Source: Lepeophtheirus salmonis | Taxonomy: Eukaryota; Arthropoda; Copepoda; Siphonostomatoida; Caligidae | Assembly: GCF_016086655.4 (NCBI RefSeq) | Contig: NC_052136.2 | Span: forward strand, 44,136,492-44,200,491 | DNA: 64,000 nucleotides | Direction of reading: 5' to 3' | Shown: positions 46,011 to 60,600 of the stretch, in pieces | How positions within the stretch are numbered: position 1 is the first letter of the stretch | How the letters are laid out: the number at the start of each line of letters is the position of its first letter | Program-made: the position numbers and the translations under genes | Notes under the pieces: generated by a model | Told to the model about the DNA's origin: nothing | Seen by the model: the letters and a program-made list of their open reading frames with translations, nothing else | The model's database searches: none

Positions 46011-49000
46011 ATAATATATAAATAATAAATCCACATTTAATACAATTAACAGTATATAAGATAAATGCTGAAGCTGAAGGCTAGCTACCAATTTTTCGTT
46101 TTGAGAGTTAAGGCTGCGAGGGACTACAAATATTGACTTGTTTAAAAAGAAGAATACAAAATTATTATCATTGGACTGAAAATAAGAAAAACAACATATA
46201 ATTCCTTATCAATCCCTTAAATCAGTCATTTAATATATGTGTATATTGATCATATTATTTCCATCTGACTTTTTCGCAATATTTATTCATTAATTACTTA
46301 TATAGGTATCAATTAATAGAAGACTTAAAATACGATATTTTCATTTATTATAAAAAAAGAAATAAGCTAAAAATAATTGCTATTTATATTTTAGAAAGAA
46401 CTTGGAATTGAAGAATTTGCTAATTAAAAATATTCAGTTATAAGTAATTTATTTTTACTTTCTCTTTAAAAATAAAAATATTTCCCTTTCGAAGAAATAA
46501 TATCTATATATATCCTAGTTATATTTTTAATCTTTATTTTTGATAAAAAGGAAAGACGCTTACGATAATGAATATATATTATTTTAATTATCAAAATCAA
46601 AATACTAGGTGCATTCTTAAGGTTAGTTTTCACATATAACAACTTTTTATTAAGAAATACTCTTTACATGGAACACACGTTCTCTCACCCACTTCCTTAA
46701 GTTTTGACCAACTTAAGCTATTTTTTTATTATTAGGAAAGTAGTTGTGAAACGATAAAGATAATTGAAATAGAACAATCGTGTAGTGAATGTCTTTTTAT
46801 TTAAAAAAATGTCTATATTTTTCAGAATAATGGCTACAAAATAAAGTTTTTTAATTCCTTAAGAAATTCATACACTATTAGTTTAATTCAATTTTCTCTT
46901 TCATTTGATAAGTTTTAAACAATATTAAATTATGCAAAGTTTTGATAAATTTAAATTTCATTGGGGGTGTTTCAAAATGAAGCAAAATTATGTTATTATT
47001 TTTGTGAATTGTCCAAACACATCCTGTCAATGTATGTACAGTGTATGAAACGCATGGTAGATGTGAGAAATCACCTTTAGGGAGTGTCAAGTTGCTTTAA
47101 GGACTATGTACATATATACAATATACATTACATAATCGTTGGGCGTGGCTGAATGCAATCGAATTAAGAGTTTAAATTATAATCTGTTTCATTATAATTT
47201 CCTACCTGTAGATAATTGCAAAAATAATCTAATTTTAGACCTTTATAAAACTGCATTTATTTGTATTAGTATATATGTTATGCTGTAAAAGATCAAAGAA
47301 AACATTTTATATCAAAAATAATATAATATTTTCATAGTTATGTCGTCATTCAAAATATTTATGTGAAGAGAAGATCGAATTAAAGTTTAATGGGGCATTA
47401 TTATTGGGATTGAACATCAATATACTATTATATAAATATGACATATTGATATTATAAGAAAGGTAATTTGAGTATAAACCTATGAAAAATATTTTTTTTC
47501 TTTTGGACAGTTACATAATCTAATTAAACGATAGAAAAGGTATTTCAATGCAAATATAATATTAAAGTAGAAAAGTAGCTTCATCGGAACTTTATATAAA
47601 ATATTCAGCAATCGCGCAACCTATGTAATTTACATAATGACATATATGTATTTTTTCAAAGGTTGCATTATGTATGAAATTATTGCTCTTAATACTAATT
47701 TATTCCATCTCTCCACCTTTTCTTCTAAAAAGGTATTAAACTAGATATAATAAACATAATCAAATCAACAAAAATGCACTCTGTTTTCCTTTCTATTGTT
47801 TTCATGAGTTTACTTTCGTTTGATTTTAAGCAGCCGACTGTACTTATTATGAACTCAAAGAGAGTATGATTTTTATTTGTATATTAATTCATATAACTCA
47901 AGGACATTTCATACTCAGCTATTGATTTTGATATCAATTTACATTTAAAGTAAATAAAAATTAGTCTATAACTGATTTCCTAATCAGTCTCCCTCCTTTT
48001 AATTTTTGTTTATTGGTTTGATCTTTTTTACCATATAATGGTTCTAAGCACCGATTAATCGATCTTTCAATCACACGGTGTTAGGTATATTTTTATTTTC
48101 TTCACTCCTAGCTACGATGGAAGAATATAGAAACTAAGAAAATAATGAATGATAGGATACATGATCACTGGTAATGATCAAAGTTATCTAGACATAAAAC
48201 TATCATTTAAGCACTGTATAGGTAGTCAGTAATCTTATAATTTAAATATCAATTCTATGTACTCATATCTTTGAAAACATTAATTTTAATTTTCAACCTA
48301 TTTCAAGGAGGATAAGAATCAAAGATTTTCTACTTTGAAGCTTTCCAAATTTACTTAACATGTGTAAAGTAAAAAGTAAGTGTTTACTTTGTAACTATGA
48401 ATAAACATAAGGGGATCTAAAACTTTATTTTATAGGGACTTATTACACTGAGAGCGTATTCCGATGAGATTAAGTTTATTTCTTTGTGAGTAAGAAAGTG
48501 TACCAGAACCTTATGTTACTAGCATACAAATTTACTTTTGTGACCTGTTGATTTCTTCTTTTAAATGTTTTGAACATTGATTGAATGGATTCAAACTTTG
48601 GGATTTGTATTTATTTTGTCGAAAAACTAATAAAACTTCCTAACAGTTTCTAAACTGATCTTCCTCCAAACATTCTTCAAATTACCATGTCAATTTTTGT
48701 GGGTTTTTTACGTACTGAAAGTTGTACTCAGAGTCTACAACTTTAGGAATGACTCTATTAAGATTCTGAAATTGCAGAGAAGGTAAATTACAAGTCTTAT
48801 TGAACTAAAAAACACATGTCAATTGACACCCAGCATAATTAATGTATAATATCAATTCATCAGGCAGTGGTTATTTATTATTTCGTTCTTCCTAGCAGCT
48901 TGTTCTTCTTATGGTAGCTCTGATATTCACAGCGTTATTTCGATAACAAATAAGCTAGCTATGACTTCATTTTTGATATAATTAAGAGTAGGAGTTCCTT

Positions 49001-51853
49001 TTTACACGTCCAATGCACTCAAATTAAATAATTGTGATGGAAAGCTTAAGCACAATTGTATAATTCTTTGTAAATGTCTAATAATATCAAAAAGAAAAAA
49101 TCACAGGTTTAATTAAGCTCTATCCTTTTATGAATCATTAATTCTTTTATATTATATGATCTCAAATTGAAAAACGAGAAGTGAGTAAAATCTTCGTCTT
49201 TTCTTAGAACAAAAGGGCAAAAATAAAATTAGTTTCTTGTTTTTTTCTCAATAGTACTCATATTTAGTATGTATATGGATTGTAATTTTAAGAAGAGCAT
49301 AATTGAAGAGAAAAATGAAATGTGTACATTGAAAGGAAATGGGTGGATGCATGGAGCCATACAAACAAACAGAAAGAGGATCAAAGTTTTCCTTATTTCT
49401 TTCTTTTATACAACTCTATGCTTGTTTCATTTCACTCTCCTTAGAGAGCCTCAAAATAACTATAGTAGTGTGTACCTACTTAGAAATACATAAAAATATG
49501 CATACATAGTTGCTTATAATTTATGGATATAGCCGGATTTAATGCCATTTAAATTTTGTTTCATATCAAACATTAAATGCAAAATTAATGAAGAGCACTA
49601 ATTTATTCACAAAGTGGGGCCTATACCTATGCATACCTTTTATAATCATACAATCAAAATCCCTGCAAATAACTATGAAAATAGGCACTTGAATGCATCA
49701 CTTAGTAAAAGAGGATATTGTGAAAAAAAAAATGCATTATTTCAAAGGATTAGTACGGATAATATTATTATTCCGTTTTTGTTTCTGAATAAAGTCCTTC
49801 TCTCTACCAAGAGGAGTAAGATTTTTCCCTTCTTCAGCCAATACTTATTTAATTGACGTATCCATAAAAGGTATGTTCTATAAAGACACACACACTCTCT
49901 CTTGCCATTCCTTTTTTTTTTGGCAAACTAAAGACTATTTTTAAAGGAGTTAAGTTATGAAATCAAAGAGGTAATGTAATTAAAACAATCATACAATTAA
50001 TGTCTGGCGGATTTTTTGTTTTTTTTGTTTGGTTCATCAATAATTTCATGTCATCAAAATAATAAGTAATACATAAAATTCTGTTATATTCCTTAAGATC
50101 ACACGAGCGTTTTAATTATATTATCATTTTCATTTCATAGCTATTCTACTAAAAGAAAAATAACCTTTAGTTGGTCAACAAAAGGAAAGAAAAAAAAGAT
50201 TGGGCGTTCTTTTTATAGAGTATTCCTTGATCCATAATATCCTTTTGTAGCTCTATACAAGATCCTGGATACGCTTTATATTTTAAGACAGCTATATTTT
50301 TTTGAGTATTACTACTGTATTTCAACTTTCCGCCAATATGGTTAAGCTCTTACATGATTGGTGCATCCTGTTGTGTTTGTTTGGCAAAAATCAAAAAAAA
50401 ATCTGTAAAGATAGCTCCAAAATCACTATACGGAAAATGTGAAAGCATTATCTATCTCTGGCGAGCAGAAAAAAGCCAACATGGCAGTGTTCACACCACT
50501 TAAAGGTCTTTATAGCGACCAAAATCTCCGTCAACTACACCATCCATAGGTTCAAGAGATCAACATCATTAAAATGTTTTGTAATGAACGTCTTCAATGA
50601 ATAAACCATTCACTAATTTTGCCAAGGAGTGAAATAAACGTTTGAGACGGTTAGAGTAGCCTGTAATAATTGTGAATGAATATAGGGATTTAAATTAATC
50701 ATATCCTGTTATTTCTAATTTAATAAAAAAAAAATTGTCACATCTCCACAAGAAGAGTTATTTGTGATATAAAATGTCATAAAACAATTGCTGGACAATG
50801 TAATGGTGGATGCTTTAACTACTTAGTTACTTCAAGAAAAATAATATTTTTTTAATCTAAAGAATGTGGTTTGATTACATTTTAGGTATATTTGTTCCAT
50901 AAAAGTACTAATTTCCTTCTTTTTTTTTTATGGGAACGTTGAGTACAAGTTCGCATTGTATTGGAGCTGGATCGCTATTTTGTCCAATTTACTTGTCATA
51001 AATTAATAATTCTTCTATGATAATTGTTTTTGAATTGTAAAATCAGTATTAACTTTCAATTATATATCTTTTAAATAATGATAATTATATTTTATTAAAG
51101 GTTCCTCTAAGAAAAAGTATATTATGAAAAAAAAAATATTAGCATTTCTAAAATATTGTTTTCCTCATAAATAATTGAGGCTTTACTTTTGTATATACAA
51201 TATTCATATATGTATATATATTACGTTAGTATAATAATAACTAACCGTACGATAAAGTATAGATCTGTCCAACGTTGGTTGATTAAATGCTCATGACAAC
51301 AGCTTCATTTACTATGTTTCTCAATGCATTCTATCAACTATTTATGTTTTGTTATATTATTTTATAAATGGAAAGAATCAATCTTAGAATTTAATATTTA
51401 ACTGACCATAGATAAATAAATAAATAGAGTGTACAAGTTGAGAAATATATTTATCTAAATTTCCGCAGTTAACAAAAGGGTTGTAGTAAAGAAGATATGG
51501 AGAAAGGAAAGAGTTGTTGGAAAAGAGAAGAGAGTTACAGCATTAACGAATTAATTATCCCAGTTCATGTTTTCCCCTCTTTTCGGTATTTTGTTTTGGT
51601 CAATCATTTAATCAACTCAATTGACTCAGCTGATGTGAAAAAAAAGCCAGTTAAACAGTAAGTTTAACGTTGAATAGTTCTTCAAGCCAAGGACATCTTT
51701 ATCCAATCTTCTCCTACCCGAGCTATACATATTTATTCATAAATACGTTTGCTACACGACGCCAAACTGCCATCAAAAATAATTGGTCGTCTCTCTATGA
51801 GTAAAACTATTACAAATAGAATATGTAGAATAACCAAGTTTTACCGGAGGGGA

Positions 51854-51996
51854 CTGTTATCACATGATTTCATGTCAACTGGTAAGTGTTATTTTTCTTT
51901 GCCTTTGGTAATACTGTAAGGTTTTCAAGTTTATTACATAATTTTATAAGAGAAAGTTCCCCCTGAAACAACTGACATGAAATCATGGGATAACAG
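51854..51996. repeat. Inverted repeat with 27-base arms
   Basis: Arms at 51854-51880 (ctgttatcacatgatttcat then gtcaact) and 51970-51996 (reverse complement, about three mismatches) are separated by 89 bases. It could be a hairpin RNA source or a MITE. No target duplication is evident. Confidence 0.65.
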
Positions 51997-54335
51997 CATT
52001 CTATAGCTATCTATAATTGTGGTGAGTCAACGTGTAAAAAATCTTGTACAAAAATTAAAAGGGGAAAAAATTTCATTTGCTTTTTTACTTCATATATATG
52101 CTACATAGAGCCTAATATTTAAGGGCATATTTAAGTTAATTAAGGTTTTAAAATTAAATATGTAGGATGAGATAAGGTATGCAATAATTTCAACTATAGT
52201 TTAGACCCTTTATTAGATTGAAGATACAACATCTATTTGTCCCCATATGGCCTTTCAAATAAAATCTATCAATTTATGTTACTCTAATTGTGACGATGGA
52301 GTTTGGCTACTTTAATACGTGCAATTTCCGGCAGTTAATAAGAACAATTTGCTGATATAAAATAAGGATAATTCCACCGAAGAGTACAAAATTTAAACCA
52401 CTCTCAATTTTAAGAAAAATAATTCTAGCTTGCTTTTGTGTTGAGGGCTAAACTTATTAATGGGTTATTAGTACAACTAATTTTTCTATTCATTATCTAG
52501 AATTTCCCTTATGATAGTTAACCTAAAATGGTTTCATGATTCGACATTTATGTTATGTACTTGTTAAAGTCAAACTATCTTTATTATTAGTTCATTCTTT
52601 ACTTATTTATACTTTGTACTTTGGATCCTTTCTGTCAATGAGAAGATAAATTTTTATTTTATGCAAAAGTATATGGCTTCACCATAATTTGAATATATTT
52701 TTAGACTAAAAAAGGTGGAATAACAACTCCATGTCGATACATACATAGTTAATCCATAAACCCCTAGTATGAAAATAATTTTTTGATCTTATTCTATATA
52801 ATTTTTATGTTCACATATACAATTCAACTCAATATGCATGTCATTTATACTTCTTCATCATATCAAATATGGTATGTACATAGATGTATCAAAGTATTTT
52901 CAAAATCCGGTTGAAAAAAGAGAAAAAAGAAGTATATAACATAGATGTACAAAATTGGTTTTTTTTTTTTTATAGAATCTCCTCGACGTTCCCATCAAAT
53001 GCAATTGCTTCATATGTGCATTGGTATATTATATGGTACTTTGGACACAAAAACAATCTCCAACAAAAAACCAAAGAAGATACATTTCTCAATACAGTCC
53101 AATATTAATATTTCGTAGATATATATATTATGCCCAACAATCCAAATTTATGGGATACATTGAGATACTTAATAGTGTTAACCACAGTTCAAAGCCTTCA
53201 TTTGATTTATGAAGCTATATTTGACCCGGATATTATGAACATTGAAATCAAAAGTACATATCAATTTCTATTTTTTTCTTCATTGTGACAATGATGGATT
53301 TTTGAATATTTAAATGCAATTTGTAACATCTCCAAAGAATCTATCAGAATATATTGTCCATAGAAATTAACAAACTAATTTTCAAGGCAAATCCTTTTAT
53401 CATGTTTTTGTATTAAGAGGCCACATATTTGCACAATATCTAGATTAGTATCCAATTCCTTTTTGTGATCCATCAATGCGTCTATATATTTGTTTATCAT
53501 ATAATAATCAGGTAAAAAACATCCCTATTTATGACTTTTAAATGGACTTTACCTGCCTAAGTTATCATTGCTATCCAGAAGCTCATTTAATTCCTTTATT
53601 TATTTATTTTATTCGCAAATTATGGAGACAAACTCCTTATGCGGAGTTCAAGGAATTTACTATATAATCCGGTTTATTATGTTCTCGTAGAACTGTTTAG
53701 ATGATAATTATAACTAATGTAGAAATCCATTGTCTGTTCAAGATTAAAACAATGTGATCAAGATTGGATCAAAGTATGCAATATGTTGTTTCTTTTCTAT
53801 TCTACCTACCACCATTTTGTAGATTTATTTCTCCAGTCATACTATAAAAGTATATGTATTGAACATATTAATAGATTTTTGTATCAGCAAACTATATATT
53901 TTTTTTTCTGTTTTGCAATCGCATGTAAAAATTATTGTTATGAAGAAATAGTTTTAATAAAGCTAAATAATTTTCTTTGTTACTGACAAAAAAATAATAA
54001 AGAAAATAAAAGTAATTTTACGCTTACTTTGGATATAAACAACAATACTTTTATTATTTACATTTTCATAAGTGTTGTGACAATATATATATAACCTTTT
54101 AAGAATCCATTTAAAGTTTGAATGAATACATTTTATACAATTCTCATAAAAACTAAGGAGGTCATTTTTGCTAATTTTTAATTTGATTTTTTGAAAGTAA
54201 ATCATTTTTACTTATTTATTGTCCATTGGATAGGAAACGTTCATTCTGATTGGTAACAAGGCTACATGACGACTTTGCTTGATTAAATGTGTAGAAATGG
54301 ATGTTTTGATAACAAGTGACATAATTTGTAACCTA

Positions 54336-54664
54336 GTATATACCAAGGTTAATAGAAATACAAGGTTATAGTATAACGCATGTACAACTGATGTTTGACT
54401 TCCCCTACGCTTTTAATATTGACGTCATAGTCAATGAGGGGTTGCGTGTTTTGTCATAATCTGTTTTTCTTGGCAAACAGTCGGCACAATACATTAAATT
54501 GAAAATTCTAGCAATAGTGACGTCATAGACTATGAGTGGTTACTTGTTTTGTCAAAATCTGCGTGTCTTGCCCAGCAGTCGGTACAATACATCAGATTGT
54601 AAATTCTAGCGAGTCAGATTACATAATGGTCTAACCTTATATTTCTATTAACCTCGGTGTATAC
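54336..54664. mobile_element. MITE-like element with two 92-base repeats and two CRE sites
   Basis: The ends are inverted copies of about 29 bases: gtatataccaaggttaatag at the left, and the reverse complement of the right end reads gtatacaccgaggttaatag; both continue aaatayaaggtta. Inside are two direct copies of a 92-base unit (54421-54512 and 54519-54610), each starting gacgtcatag and ending aaattctagc. Each copy carries a perfect TGACGTCA palindrome (54420-54427 and 54518-54525). No coding sequence. A TA target site is possible but not resolved. Confidence 0.7.
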
Positions 54665-57600
54665 CTAAAGAAACTCAAAGCCGGCAAAATACTTATCACT
54701 TTGAGTTCTGAAACTTGGACTGCACTAAGTCAATCTTTTGTTGAGAAAGTCAAAAGTCATATCCCTAGCCATTGTTATTCTATTTCTTGATTGAGGTTGC
54801 ATGATTTAATACATTTAAATATATATATATACACTTTTTTGTCCCTTCTTTCCGTAGATAATCTTTACTTAAACCCATTACACATATAATATGTAGTGTG
54901 TATAGTTTGGCTTTCATATGGTTCTTCTTGATTCGGAATCATCCGAATTAAAGAAAATGATTTAATACATTAAGACGAAACAAAATGCTCAGAGATAGAA
55001 ATAGGATGAACTCGATAGAACATGATCTTCTGTTTTCAAATATACCCTTCATTTTTCTGACAAAGACTATAAAGTTTATCGTTTTCTATACTATTTTTAT
55101 GATGCAAAGATTATTCAAGCTTTTATAAATCATTGAATGCTTAAGGTTTGAGGTATCTTTTTTTAAATTAGAAAATGACGTTAATTCCTAAGAATGCTCA
55201 TACAACGCCCCAAGAAAATGAATTAATATATTTAAAGTGTAAAAATATGTACTCATTTGATAGCTGAAAATGTCATATTAAGTTGAGATTTTTGATAGAT
55301 ACAACTTGTACAAATGGTAAAAGTTGCATCCACATCATATATAGAGGAAAGAAACAATTAATTATAAATATCAATAATTAAAAAAAATATATAAACAAGA
55401 TTTAAAAAAAATGCTTCTTGAATATTGTAACGGTTGTTGAAAATTTGATATATTGACAGTCGTTAGAAAAAGTATCTCCATATAATTAGTGGTGGATATT
55501 TACAGTTTAAAAATAGACACACTTATATATCTAATAGGGATTATTTTTTTATTTTCTAGTCAATATGAAATCCAGTTAAAAAAACCAAGTAAATTATAAT
55601 AATATGTACTTTGAATACTGACAGCATTGCAGTCTCACATTTCGTTAGACTGTTAGCTGCCTCTTACCCTTTCTCCGTTTAAAGAGTCTGTTAATAAATG
55701 TATATGCCTTGTACATATATACTCATATAGCCATTAATCGGCAAAGTCGCCGATTACGAGATATATGTTTTATATAATAAAAATTATCTTGTTTTTTTAT
55801 TTATGAAAAAAGGTTACATTTTTGTTTCTAGTTAGTTAAGATATCTGTAAGTATAATGGATGCAGACACAATTTGATAATTTGCTTAAGTACACGTTGTA
55901 ACAACTCTGGGAAATCCAAACTTGCACATATGACATTTACATTATATATATATATAAATAATTCAATTAATCAACTTGTGCATATATTGCATATTGTACA
56001 TAGATACACACTTTTATAATATTTAATAAAATAAAAAGAGTTATGTGGATCATAGTTAGTCATAAAACTTCCTACATAATTAATTAATTATTTATGTACA
56101 GCATATCACGATTAAAAAACAAACAAAAAACTAAGGAGAACCGCAGATGTATCGAACATGCAGTCAAATAAATGATGGAAATTCATCAATATGTATGTAA
56201 GTATATCATATTATAATAATAATTCATCTGATGCCTTTTGTCGTCAGCTTGTCTTGTGAGCGTCAGTGCTTTAGGATATTCATATATGATGGAGGAGAAG
56301 GAAGAAGGGGAAATGTAGAGTCTAGTCATGCATTGATTATATTCTACATGTGTTGTTACATGTCACACTATCGGTTTCGGAAGTAAGTAAGGATTAGTAA
56401 GGAGTATTTTGATACTTACTGTTATTAAATATGTAGCAAAAAAAATAAATATTGTTAGGGTCATTTACCTCCACTTACATGGAGCGTCTTCAGGACTTTA
56501 ATTTCGGAGCCTAAGAAATTTGATAAAGGTTGTAGAGTACAACTTTTACTCTTGCTTTGTTTTTATAAAGTACAATTTTATGGTGCAATGTCAGTGCTTG
56601 ACCCGGCTCTAATATACTCTAATAAGTAAAGGGTCATTTTAAATATACCGGTATATTGAAAAATACGTGTAGTATCTAGAATATGCTATTGATCCTCCTA
56701 TATATTCAGTAGTATGTTATAATGTAATGACAAATGTAGGTGGCAAGGTCTTCCAATACCGGGCCCTGCCGTGGTCCCAGTAACCTACTCTATACTACCT
56801 TGGTGACATTTACTTTTCGGCCGGCACACTGGTAGACACTATAAGAAGAAGAAGAAGAAGAAAGAATTGAAAAGGAAAAAAGACAAATATGAAGCTAGAA
56901 GGAGATGAGAAAGAGACAGAAACACAGAGAGAGAGGCAGTAACTTATTTTTTGACCGGCACACTGAACGACAAAATCAACAATTGAAAGAGAACCACAGT
57001 AGATGAAGTGGTTTCGTCCTTAATGGTAACAATATGAGAATGAGAAATCAACCTCTGTCCTTGTTCCATGTCATCTGACAACTTTATTATCCAACAAATA
57101 GCAAAATACTTTAGGAAGTTTGAACTTCAATATTAATTTTGTTCCATTTTTCATATTTTTATCCCTTCTTTCTTTATGTTTGCAAGCATAAGAGTGAACT
57201 ATAATGCCTAGAACGGACATCTAATTGAAGCAATGTACGGGAACGAGTTTCGACATGCTGGGATTTCTATTTCCGACACATATGAATGCAGGACTGAGCC
57301 CTAAAAACCGGAAAATCTCATACCGGACCGGATGCTGGGTTGAAATTAAAATTAAGTGCTGGAATTTCTTGGTAGGTAGGAACATCTACAACTGGATTTG
57401 TACAAAGCATTGTACTTCAAATATATCGATCAACCGGATGCTGTATTGATGTAATATGTTAGTACATAAAATATTTTCGATCTTCCATTAATATTTGTAG
57501 AATTTGTATGAATCTCTTTCCGTACTTTTTTTTATAAATAAATATAATTCAAACATTGTAGGTGTATATCAATGTATGCATTTATATTAACGAATTTGAG

Positions 57601-60600
57601 GGGAACAGCAACATGCTGTTGAATAAGAAACACATTCAAGCATTATAGCTTAATATTCTCCATGAATACATACATTTAGAGGTATTAATATGATTTTCCT
57701 ACTACTTATTAGTCTCCATAATGCAATTTCTTATTATTCACCTTTCAAATAATAATAACTTAAAGGCAGTAAAAGAACTGAAAAAAGGTGTCGCCTTCTC
57801 CTTGGGATATTAGATGCACTTTCTGGAAAAATTCTTACAGTTGTAAATCTATAGCGTTAACTCGTGTTTGCATTTTTTACAAGTAGTCAATCTGATCATT
57901 GTTTTTTGAATATTGAGAAGCTTCTATACTAATTATTCTTTCATTCTTCAAGATAAAACATCTAAGTATTAAGTGGATATATTCATGAAAGAAGAAGAAT
58001 AACCCAATTTGGGAGTAATAAGGGAATGTTATACTCAGAGTAGAATTGAAGATCGACATCGGAGTAAATTATTTCTTGCTAGATCATGAGTGGGATTGTG
58101 TTTCCTCCTTCCTTGCCCTGCAATAGCTAATCGAATGAAACCTCAGGACAGTTTCTAAGCTACTCTTCTCCCAAACATTCTTCAAATTGTTTCTTTTACT
58201 ATCATCATGTTTGGTTTATTTTATTAAATTAACAGAGCTTTAGCATCATAATATTCTTTTTTTTTTTTTAAAGAAGTCAAAATTATTTGAAAGAAAATGT
58301 GTATTACTTTTTGGTTCATTATAACTAGATAGTAACTACATTTTGTAGTGACAAAAAATCATATACATATTTATATCAAATAAAATGTACAATATTATTC
58401 ATATGACATAACATGAGGCCATTTAGGGACAAATGCATAAGCCACACTATTTCTATTAGTATCAACTATCTATCTGTTTGTCTTCGGTTAACAGACTGTC
58501 TGATGTTCACACAACGATTTAAATAGATAAATGTGGTTTTTTTTTTGTTCAGATCTGACGGAAGCAGGGAACCAAAGACATAAAACCATCTAAAAACTTC
58601 CTCAGTTTTATAGTAACTAATTGTATCTATTTTGGAAAACGAAACAACAGAATAAAGTAAAAAAGTTTGACCTGGGTAATAGGTGGATCTCAGAAGTGAG
58701 ATTAAGATTTTTGTATTCTTTTATACTTAACTTAGTATGCTCACATGTTATACACGTTTAATGTACCTACAAACATATATGTGTATCTTTTGTAGTCCTA
58801 AGGGACACTTACGTAAATATATATGGGTGTTAAACAACATTGACTCTATACAAATGTATTTTTATCTCTAGAAAATACTAAAATAAAAAAAAGAGTCAAT
58901 CCAGGGACTTTTGTATTACATGAAAATAATTATAATGCTTTCTTTTCCTTAGGTCTTTAGGTTATTAATATTTTATGTCCTGGGTCATTCAGGTTTTATC
59001 AGCTGATTCTTTTATGATATGAGTTTTATTTGTATATTAATTGATATAAATCAAAGAATTCCTCTCGTTTTTGAATATGATGTATTTTTATCTCCTTCTG
59101 ATTTTGTTCCAAGTAAAGTCCAAAAATATGACATTTTAAATTCTTACTCTAATCACTCATATTAAATCCATCCCATTTATCCTCTCATCACTGCATTTTA
59201 GAGCCAAAGATGCATCATTACGTGTCATGATTCTATCCTTGTTTATAATGGTTATCATTCCATACCACTTAGTCCTTGATTTTTAAAATAAAGTTATCAA
59301 TTTAATGTATATAATAATTAACAGTTGGCTACAAGGAAACAAACTACAAAAGTCTAGCTACCATATGTTTTTCCCCCCCCAAATTCTTATTTTCCCATTT
59401 GATCGTCAAGATTATGACTGAAAAAAGTAGCTCGTCGTGATTGAGATTTGTAGGTACATAGATGGAAGGGAGGAGAAAAAGGTTGATGCCTTTTTTCCCC
59501 CAGTAAAATGATTTGCAATTAGTCATAGTAAATACATAGACAGAACAAATTTCCAAACCCATGGAGAGGAAAACACATTTGTAGGGTCATACTTTGGCTA
59601 AGGCCTTATAGGAAAGTACCAATATTTATACTTGGGTATATTCTATTACTACAAAATAAGAGGTTCTTGATGATGATAGAAGAAGACAAGAAGAAGAGGA
59701 AGATAAAAGAACGAAAGAATAAAAACCCAATCCCCAAGAGAAATTTAAACATACTAAGGGGTGATTTATTTCCATAAATGAGATATGTTAGTCATGGAAA
59801 TTATATATTTTTTGTTGTAATAAGAGTTAACTGATGTATTATATATGTATACATAGAATATATATCCTACATACATAGTTTTGTAATTAATAGTAAAAAA
59901 AAAGAAGCTAAATAATCCACAAAACTAGGCAATAAAGTCAAAAAACCAAATGTGCCGGTGAAGAGATTTCCTTGTATACGTGAAAATCCCCCTCCCCCAC
60001 AAGATGTCAATCGTGAGATATCAGTATAGAATGACATTACTATATCATTTCTCCTCATGGTGCCATCCTATTTTGTCTTTTTTTTTTTTTTTTTTTGCAG
60101 AATTCACCTTTTTAATTCAATTAAACACAAATTAATTCATGGAGTTAAATAGACATATTCAACGCACTTTCTGCACCTATATTAAACAGAAAAGTCGGGG
60201 TTTAGTCAAATATAATTGGAAAGATCATTTAAATTTTATTGGCCTGGAGCAAACGAAAAACGAAGCCTCAAGAAGAAAAAAACAAAAACACATCCCCCCT
60301 CAAAAAAGAAAAAAATAATATCGTAGTCTCGAAAAAATGGGACTCCTTAAGAAAGAACTAAAAGAGAAGGATACCCACCACTTAATAGGCAATTAATTAC
60401 TAATAGTAATGTCTTTTTTTTGTTCCCTTTGAACAAAAGTTGACATAATAATGGCTTTTATTTCCACAAGGATAATTATAGAATCCCTTTAAATAGCACA
60501 TAGTCATATTTTAATTACATCTATAAAGTTTTTCCCAAAGAAAAAAAAAAGGAAAGGAAAATAAAATGAAAAAGGCCCAAAATTACATAGTGTAGATGAC

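Larger units (their letters stand above)
43252..54335. other. Gene-poor AT-rich stretch
   Basis: No gene recognised. Contents noted separately: a 44-base T run, a 30-base tandem repeat, a 30-base palindrome at 45981-46010 and an inverted repeat at 51854-51996. Around 45595-45640 a short GC-rich patch contains the palindrome-like taggaccggtcctta. Open frames over 44614-44826, 46878-47090, 49269-49493, 49614-49856, 52884-53212 and 53783-54205 lack domain similarity and are judged chance frames. Confidence 0.5.

Noticed and set aside
50290..50640. Patch that looks like a decayed coding sequence, possibly a transposase N-terminus
   Set aside because: Translated fragments were too short and broken to assign to a family.
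57225..57449. A 74-residue plus-strand frame in slightly GC-richer sequence
   Set aside because: No similarity recognised and no supporting exon signals; it may be transposon-derived.
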